From Marthasterias glacialis (Eukaryota; Echinodermata; Asteroidea; Forcipulatida; Asteriidae): a stretch of 64,000 bases of DNA. Under the pieces are notes generated by a model. It did no database searches and was not told the origin of the DNA. It saw nothing but the letters and a program-made list of their open reading frames with translations. The stretch covers positions 248,001-312,000 of the forward strand of contig OU452232.1 of assembly GCA_911728455.2 (NCBI GenBank), in the 5' to 3' direction. The position numbers were made by a program, and so were the translations under genes. Of the stretch, positions 11,999 to 64,000 are shown in pieces; the stretch's first letter is position 1, and each line of letters begins with the position of its first letter.

Positions 11999-12429
11999 AT
12001 TGATTAACACACACAAAATGCTATTTATAAATGACCTTCGTTTTGAAAACATCCCAACATGAATACAAACATGTATCACTGAATACATTCAATGTAATGT
12101 AGAAATTGACAGTGTACTGTTTGAATTTTTAAAGTACGATATAAACAGATTTTGATTCGTGTCGAACTCACACTATTGTATTTCTTCAAGAAGGATGTGA
12201 GCACAGTGGAAATGCAATCTAATCAATTTGGTAAAATGTCCTTAAAATATTTCTTGTTTATTTTTGTTCTAAAAAGACTCAGTGGTTGAAGGACTCCAAC
12301 CAGACTAATGTATCACACACACCTGTTGTTTAATTGATTTAATAACAGCATATTATAGTTGCTCATCTTCAACACAGCATTGTTAAAATTTTAGTTTATT
12401 TGTTTTTACTTTATTGTTTTTTTTTATTT

Positions 12430-12690
12430 GGGAGGCTAATCATCCTTACTCGCAGCTGAGAAGCTGAATTGCGAAAGACGCGGCTACACGTGTTCGAGCT
12501 GCAGGCATTCGAGGGCGCCCTTGGCAGCCAGCCACATCAACCCGTATATGACCACGGAGCACAGCCTGAGATCGAAAGTGTTTGGTTTTTCAGGAGGGAG
12601 GAAAACCTGATGGTCTGGAGAAAAACCCTCGTGGCACAGGAGAGAACATTTAACCTACCCCCACCTCGTGTATTACTTCAATCACTTCAT
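12430..12690 (+). mobile_element. unclassified repeat-like block
   Basis: A GC-richer block with GGAGGGAGGAAAACC and GAGAAAAACCCTCGTGGC in an otherwise AT-rich region. The frame from 12469 is open for 102 codons but shows no domain. I treat it as a probable old mobile element. Confidence 0.3.
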
Positions 12691-13027
12691 CTTAACTCCA
12701 TGAAACTTTGGGTGAAGAAAAACCTGAGCAACATAAAGGAATGCAAATCTGACCAAAAAATACAAAAATATCTGTGACTGTTTAAATCAATCAAGGTGGT
12801 TAAAAAGTAAGCAGAACTGAACAGTTAGCTAACCAACAAATTGGTTAGCAATGCAGTTTGGATGATAGTTAACCAAACAAATTGACCATTTTGCTAACTT
12901 AAAGGTCGGTTAACCAAGCATTTACATGTAGTTGATAGTTAACTGGGTAGACTGACCAATTGGCCGGGTTACCTAAAGGTTAGTTTTCATTGAGTTTGTT
13001 TGTTGTTTACCTACATGTTATCATAAG

Positions 13028-13385
13028 TAGGATTTGAAACTTTGCATGGTGGAGATACAATCCATTAAGGTTTGCGTTTAAACCATGTACAAAGTAGGCA
13101 TGGTAGGATTTGAGAGTTTGCATGGTGGAGATACAATCTAATCTAGTAAGGTTTGCTGTAACACCATGTACATGAGTAGGATTTGAAACATAGCATGGTG
13201 GAGATACAATCTAATCTAGTAAGGTTTGCTGTAACACCATGTACATGAGTAGGATTTGAAACTTTGCTTAGTGGAGATACAATCTAGTTAGGTTTGCTGT
13301 AACACCATGTACATGAATAGAATTTGAAACTTTGCTTATTGGAAATACAATCTAGTTAGTTTTGTGTTAACACCGTTTACATGAA
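13028..13385. repeat. minisatellite, 68-76 bp unit, about five copies
   Basis: TAGGATTTGAAAC starts copies at about 13028, 13104, 13177, 13250 and 13318. Each is followed by GGTGGAGATACAATC, AGGTTTGCTGTAACACCATG and TACATGA. Confidence 0.9.
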
Positions 13386-13771
13386 ACATCTCTCTTTGAG
13401 CTGTGATGATTCAGAAAAGAACCAGTTGGTGAAACAATCCTGTAGGAAAATAGATATACATTAAATTGAGAATGTTGAACTGTTGGACTATTTATTCTGC
13501 ACAGTACAGGAAGATGATGACGTTGTTTATGTTCTAAATGTGTGTGTTGATTGATCAGTATCAAAAACACCAATAATAAAAAGGCTTCAAAGAAAACCCT
13601 TCAACAAATAAATTCAGATTGAAATTGTTTTTTCTTTGCCAACCTCTGGTCAGACTAGTTGAAGGTGTTTCTGTACTTCTTGTACAATGTACATAGAGTA
13701 AGGATGGTTCTAAAGATTGACCCACTGGCATTCACAATGGCTAGAGTCAAGCTGGTCTCTGCTTTTATACA

Positions 13772-14048
13772 GAGGTATAGAAAAACAATCGTTGTTTTAG
13801 AGGTATAGTCACACCCTCTTTGTTTTAGCAGTACAAACGCTCGTTGTTTTAGAAGTAGTCAAACGCTCTTTGTTTTAGCGGTACAAACGCTCGTTGTTTT
13901 AGAGGCATAGACAAATGCCTTCTGTTTTGAAAGTACAAACGCTCTTTGTTTTAGAGGTACAAACTCTCGTTGATTCAGAGGTAGACTCTTGTTGATTTAG
14001 AGGTACAGTCACACGCTCTGTGGTTTAGAGGTACAGTCAAACGCTCTT
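13772..14048. repeat. degenerate minisatellite, 22-30 bp unit
   Basis: About eleven copies of AGAGGTACAAACGCTCGTTG followed by TTTT, with variable insertions such as TAGTCACAC. Confidence 0.85.
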
Positions 14049-14788
14049 TTTCTTTACATTCAGTCAACATTGATGATTCCCCCACTTGGTGTTGAAGATT
14101 AAGATGTACAGGTACAAGCCTTATGCCTCATCATGCTTCAGGAAAGATCGTAGCAGCAAAAAGAAAGGGACTTATATAAGCCAAATAACTGATATAACGA
14201 TCACGCTGCTGTGTCGTTAGACACTTTGATGGTGCATCATCAGATAAGTTTAAAATGTGCTTGCCATCTGATATTCCACTGGGCTTTGTTTCAATTGCCG
14301 TCATCCGTTATTTCCAGACATTTCAACAGCTCACTACTCAGCATCAGATCATCTTGCTCTTGCTCTTCTTGTTCCAGAGGGACATCACTGCCACCAAAGC
14401 TGTGAGAAGTATCACTTTTATAGCCTACAAGGAAAAAAACATTCCGATATGGTTATGATGAGTAGTGTAAATGTGACCAACACTTGTGAGGACAAATAAT
14501 CATGACAAGAATTATGAGGAATTGAAAAATGAAAATAAAGGTGATTAGAGCTTGAGTGAATGCCAATACTATCCACTGAAAAATGTCATTGTGAGTGATG
14601 TGGCTTTTTCTGTGGCTTATTCTGACAAATAACTATGCAGAATGCAACAATAATGTGATTAAGAACTACATGTACATGTACTTGAGTTTAATAAAAGGAC
14701 ACACAACAGTTGACGAAAAGGATTTGACACTAAAACACATTCCTGTGACTGGTAATAATGTGTACAATAAATTGTTAAAAAAGAGAGG

Positions 14789-15259
14789 TAGTCTGGTTCT
14801 CAGACCAAAAAATCTCTGACTATTATCTGTCGATTTTAGGGTCAGGTATCACCCAAAAGTCACGTGACAAAAAAAGGAGGAATTCCTCCTTTTCCGAAAA
14901 TATCCAAAATGCTCCAAACTCGTTGTCATCAACATTCGGACAGTGTCGTTGATGGTCGGACATTTCTTTTGTTGATAAAAATTCAAAAATTTTGCAGACA
15001 TATCCCATTATAGTTTTTCTTTTTCTTTTTTCCCCCAACACTATATTTGAATATATTTGTAACATTTTTACAAACTGATTATCCCAGGCTTTTTGGAAGT
15101 AAACAAAGCCCGTCATCATCCAATGACATCGTCCACCGTTGATGACAAGTAATGAATATTTATATAGTGCATCATAATCTATGTTTAGCTTTGGATGATG
15201 CCTGACCTAAAATTTTTAACAAAAGTTGTCAGGGGATCTTTGGTCAGGGAACCAGACTA
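14789..15259. mobile_element. MULE-like nonautonomous DNA transposon, 9 bp target duplication
   Basis: The ends TAGTCTGGTTC and GAACCAGACTA start inverted repeats that stay alignable for about 65 bp. The flanks are exact 9 bp direct repeats AAAGAGAGG at 14780-14788 and 15260-15268. No transposase frame is visible in 471 bp. The 9 bp duplication and long inverted ends are typical of Mutator-like elements. Confidence 0.85.
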
Positions 15260-15269
15260 AAAGAGAGGT

Positions 15270-16930
15270 ACATGATTTGAATTGAGGAGTGGCTAGATAG
15301 TGGGATGGTTTGAGTGGGGATTGGTTGAGGCATTGGTTTTGGTGAGGCTGAATATGGTTGTGGTTTGTGTCTGGCTTGGAAACTTGGTAGTGTTTAGGAG
15401 TGGTTGGATACAGGGGGTAGGGTCTGGGAGGGGATACACAGGTTGTAAAGGAGTAGAACCTAGATCTGTGTATGTGCAGGTGAATATAAAGGCAGTGATT
15501 GAGTGGGGCAGGGGATGGATAACGGCAGGACTTGGAACGAAGAGACTGGTTGTGGAAAAATGCTTGTAAAGTGTGCTATCACATTCTATTATGATTATTA
15601 TTCTGCTTTATTCATATAAAAACACAAGGTAAGCAGCCACAAAAGAGTCACTGATATAACCATGTTTACACTTTACAAGAATTTAAAATTGTTACATAGC
15701 AGTTAAAAGGAGTAGAAGCATAAAATTACAACAAAGTAGGATCATAAATACAGTACAACATAAACAAAAAACTGATCCATGTTTCACAAAAAATGTTAAT
15801 TCATATTTGACTAATGTTTGAGTCTTGATACTTGATGAAAGAAATTTTAACAAATACTTGTTAGATTCATTTCATTGAAACTGTTCAGAGCAAAATCAAA
15901 ATTTATGAAATTTGTGCTGTTTTGGTTTCAAGTTCTTAAGTTTACTTTAGGCTTCTGTTTGCATGGGTGTATCCTTTGTTTGATCATGTATGATGACCAA
16001 GGAGCACAGTATGAATATGTAGTGGACTGTCAGATCCAAATTAACTAACAAGAATCTACAAGTCAAAACTGTAGAACTCATTAAAATGTAAATGACGACA
16101 AACGACATTGAAATTTTAAATGAAGAAATTTAGTAAATTATAGCAATGAGTAGATACATGAAAAAAATAACATCAGTATGAAACAAAGGTAAGTTACGAG
16201 GTAAAAACAAGGTTGTAATTTTGAAAGTGCCTACTGCAACCTAAGTTTCTATGCATATCAAAGCAATAAACGGAGACTTTGCTGCCGCTCCTGTCATCTA
16301 TGGAGCACAAAATAGAGTACCCTTGGCATGCCTAGACTGTGCCGAAACTCATTTGGTTACAATCACTGTGAATGCGTGTAATGGCGTGACACAAGCATCG
16401 CGATTGCGGCAAACACTTTCATGATTGACCTGGACATGGGTGCGCTAAGCTGCAAATCACGCAAAGAAAACATGCCAGATTTTTGTTCATGCCCTGTCTA
16501 ATGTTTGACTTTGACAAATGTCGGGTTTTATGTGGGTTGTATTTGAGACGCCATAAGGAACAACGCGGTTACACGGGGCCGTACAGGAAGTACTAGTTCT
16601 CTGGTTCATTTCAGTTGATTGATACATGCAGCTAGCACTGAAAATACCTTGTTGCCAAATTGGAAATGAATAAGGAACAAGAAGAAATGTTCATGGAATT
16701 GACCTTTGTGAATACTCAGTTATACCTAAACAAGTTCGCATATCCACAGCAAGTAAAGTATTATAAGTTATCCCACAAGCGCGAGTGAAATATGGTAAAA
16801 ATATAGCGCTTAATCGTCCGATTTTCTAAATAAGCCATAGGCTAGTCCAAGAGTATGCATGTGAAAACTAATTTATCATCCAGCCAGCACCGTCTGCTGT
16901 GTGATGTAATTCCTGAGTAACAATCAGCAT
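15270..16930. other. intergenic, no gene recognised
   Basis: AT-rich sequence with only short frames (a G/T-rich 89-codon frame at 15300 has biased composition and no motif). A TTTATT at 15608-15613 is a chance-level match to a minus-strand poly(A) signal. Confidence 0.5.
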
Positions 16931-16932
16931 AA

Positions 16933-17290
16933 GTGGCGTGTCGTGGCAGAGCGGATAAGAACACCGGACTCAAGCTCTGGTGTTTCTGATCACCAGAGTG
17001 TGGGTTCGAGTCCCGGTCATGACACTTTGTGTCCTTAAGCAAGACACTTAACCATTATTGCTGCGTCCTTCAAATGGGACGTAAAGCCGTAGGTCCCGTG
17101 TGTTGTGTAATGCACATAAAAAAACCCAGTGCACTTATTGAAAAGAGAAGGGGTTCGCCCCGGTGTTCCTGGTTTGATCGGCAGCAGATTGCGCCATAGC
17201 ATCTTGTAAACCGTTACATGGTGCTAAAGGAACAGGTCTCATACTACATAACTCCGAATACCTTGCAGGATAAAAACTGTGTATGCGACA
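16933..17290 (+). mobile_element. tRNA-headed SINE, body A
   Basis: The head has A box-like GTGGCAGAGCGGATAAG and B box GGGTTCGAGTCCC. The body contains TTAAGCAAGACACTTAACCA, GGGACGTAAAGCCGTAGGTC, GAAGGGGTTCGCCCCGGTG and TTGTAAACCGTTACATGG. Compare the copy at 26514. Confidence 0.9.
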
Positions 17291-17634
17291 GGAGTGACAA
17301 TTCTGACAGACATGGCGCGGTGTAAATGTTCAATATTATAACACGCAAGACATGTGAGTGTTTAAACATTCTGTACAAATACATAGGCATAAACATCCAA
17401 TATAACTAAAGTGAGCAAACAGTGTTCAATTTGCACCAAGATATACATTTTTTTTCTGCCTAGTAATATGGGTATATTAATAACAATAGTATGCAGTTTT
17501 TAGACTGTTGTCTACCTTTGTTTGCTAATGCTATTGTTTTTTTTCTTCATTTGTATGTCTATTCTTAATGATTTAGTTGTCTAACTGTAAGACAAATTTG
17601 ATAATTTTTAATATGGTTGCAGAATAGTAACATG

Positions 17635-17830
17635 TCATGGCTGAGCAGTTTAGTGCATTGAATTCAAGTTCTGGTGGCTAAGTCACTGGAGTGAGGGTTT
17701 GAGTCCCGGTCATGACGCTTGTGTCCTTGAGCAAGACACTTTACTATAATTGCTTCACGGTGCATTTATCATTATTCATATGATGGCTGCACTGTATAAG
17801 GAAAACCCAAAACCCAAAAAAAAGAAGACG
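17635..17830 (+). mobile_element. tRNA-headed SINE, degraded
   Basis: The head has GTCATGGCTGAGCAG and B box GGGTTTGAGTCCC, followed by TTGAGCAAGACACTTTACTA. The body diverges from body A after that and ends in an A-rich tail. Confidence 0.75.
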
Positions 17831-18567
17831 ACAAAAATTTTTTTATAAATAAATAACAAAATAGACTCATGAACACACCCTAAATGGGCTGGCCAGTTAG
17901 ATGCGCTCACGCCAAAGAAATAGAACCTTAGAATACTGTGTGTGTAGAAATTATCAGTGCTAATCTTCTTTGAGGAAAATGCCCGCCTTCATTTTAGCTG
18001 TACGGCAAGTTTCAGCTGTCCCTTTTTTCCCTAATCTGTTTATTTGAAACTAGCAATTGCTATTGATACTCTACACCACAGCTGATAAAGAGGGCATTCA
18101 CAACAGACACAGAAGACAACTGACCTCAGCATTCTCTATGTTCTATGGTTCATAAAAGTAGAGCTTCTACACCCAAGTTTGGCTCATGCGAACAAACCCT
18201 GCCAGCTTCATCAACAGAAACAATAGGATTTAGGATACTTAGTATTATAACACACCTCTCCCTGGTTCTTTATCCTGATTGGCTGAAACACGGTCACGTG
18301 GGGTGAACTAATATAGCCTAGTGCATGAAATCTGCACCACCGTGAACTTGACGCGCGTCAACGCACCGCACGCGCTTCATTTGGGGGAAATAGTTCGCAA
18401 AGCAGGAAATAGTTTCAAAACCCCCAAAACTATTGACTGGTAAACAGCACCCTCAACAGGTTTACAATGCTCATAACAATGAAAATGGCGGCGTCTGCGG
18501 ATCAAAAAGAATCTCCTGCCCAAAAATCTGTGATTTACTCTTCCAACCGACATTTTGGACTGAGGTG

Positions 18568-18769
18568 TGTTATAAAACACATATGGACTGGCATTATTCG
18601 GGCAATAGTGCACGTCTATGCACCCCTTGGGCCTGTGAGTGACCAGAAGAGGGTCCTATTTCGGAAAATAGGACCCTCTCCTGGGCCGAGGGTAATAGGA
18701 CCCTCTCCTGGTGCATAAACGTGCATTATTGCCCTCATTGCCAGTCCATATGTGTATATGTGTATAACA
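18568..18769. mobile_element. fold-back MITE, about 200 bp
   Basis: Arms of about 58 bp pair from TGTTATAAAACACATATGGA (18568) to its near inverse ending TGTGTATAACA (18769). The loop holds a second palindrome built on GAGGGTCCTATTTTCC and a repeat of AATAGGACCCTCTCCTGG. Confidence 0.85.
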
Positions 18770-19157
18770 TTGAACTTTGAAATGTTCATAGAGGAGGAAA
18801 TATAAACGTAAAGTGACAAAGTGACTGTTATCAGAACAAATTGAAAACAGGAACTACAATGTGCAAAGATGTAGTGGAAACACTACCCAAGCAAAATATG
18901 TCAAAACGTGCGACTTGAATTGATCAACTTCAAACTAAGCGTGTAAAGAGGACACATGAAAAGCCATACAGGAAAAGAAGGTAAAGAAGAAAGTCACAAA
19001 ATGTTAGTACATGTAGATCCTGTGCCATGAATATGCTGAACTGCAGTTCATTGCCCAGGTTGATATAAAATGGAAGTGAAAACCAAATATTCTTCCATGA
19101 GACCTTTATCACACAGCAGCTATCTTGAATTCACAACGAGGCTCGATTCCGAAATCA

Positions 19158-19163
19158 TTTAAT
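19158..19163 (-). promoter_or_regulatory. candidate PASK poly(A) signal (ATTAAA)
   Basis: ATTAAA on the - strand lies about 80 bp after the PASK stop. The nearest canonical AATAAA on this strand that I see is at 18044-18039, about 1.2 kb downstream. Which one is used cannot be told from sequence. Confidence 0.35.
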
Positions 19164-19242
19164 TTCTGACAGTATGCTTTGTGATAATGATCTCTAGGTC
19201 CATTTTCAAAGCTCTACCTACGCCATATAACAACGTATTGGA

Positions 19243-63719
<44,477 letters not shown>

Positions 63720-64000
63720 GCCGGCTCCTGGTTACTACAAATATCTCAACACACAAAGTCCTCCTCACAATCCTCCCTGAAGACTAGCTAACTACGTCAA
63801 GCAAAATCTTGATGAGTACAGAGATCACGTTTATCAAGTCCAAACAAAAACAAGGTCTGAGAGTTGACAGTTTCATCAGCTGCCTGTCAACTGCCAACAT
63901 CCGACGAAGAAAATCGTCAAGAAAATGTCTAAACAAACACGCACTTGAAGGAATATGACACGCTGGTAAACACTTTTGAAAGCTGGTGGGTTATTTGATC
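63720..64000 (-). promoter_or_regulatory. PASK 5' UTR and upstream region
   Basis: This is the 280 bp upstream of the PASK ATG. I see no TATA box at a clear position and no competing in-frame ATG immediately upstream. It probably contains the 5' UTR and part of the promoter, which may continue beyond the window. Confidence 0.4.

Noticed and set aside
16933-17010. Functional tRNA gene
   Set aside because: The A and B boxes are present, but the acceptor stem is not paired and the sequence continues into a conserved SINE body. The same applies to 26514, 48729 and 37740.

Overview
The window is nuclear DNA of an animal: AT-rich, split genes with GT/AG introns, and dense SINE, LINE, MITE and minisatellite content. 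The repeat types (tRNA-headed SINEs with conserved bodies, many palindromic MITEs) and the level of divergence from vertebrate homologues suggest a marine invertebrate deuterostome, most likely an echinoderm such as a sea star. The organism is an inference; no species marker is visible.

Two protein genes can be rebuilt, and they point tail to tail. On the + strand, positions 501-7519 hold the last four coding exons of PDCD2L (programmed cell death 2-like); its first exons lie upstream of the window. On the - strand, positions 63719-19243 hold what looks like a complete PASK gene (PAS-domain serine/threonine kinase): 21 coding exons whose phases all agree, giving a predicted protein of 1360 residues. 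The order is N-terminal tail, PAS region (exons 4-10), Ser/Glu-rich linker (exon 13), kinase domain (exons 15-20) and a short acidic tail (exon 21). The two genes are separated by about 11.7 kb (7520-19242) with no convincing gene.

Layout: 1-7519 PDCD2L with a TE-like block (about 1545-2520) and two minisatellites (5215-5525, 6011-6736). 7520-19242 is intergenic, with a composite minisatellite (10010-10830), two smaller arrays, a 471 bp MULE-like element, SINEs and a hairpin element. 19243-42224 holds PASK exons 21 to 2. 42225-63662 is PASK intron 1 (21.4 kb), filled with repeats and without a convincing nested gene. 63663-64000 is PASK exon 1 and its upstream region.

The least expected structure is inside PASK. 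At three of its twenty 5' splice junctions (exons 8, 15 and 19) the exon 3' end together with the start of the intron has been tandemly copied, with periods of about 106, 139 and 69 bp, giving intact or decayed decoy donor sites. Other points of interest are three MULE-like elements, two with clean 9 bp target duplications, a TTAA-flanked MITE, a MITE with 8 bp flanking repeats nested inside another repeat, and several minisatellites that appear to have grown out of dispersed repeats.
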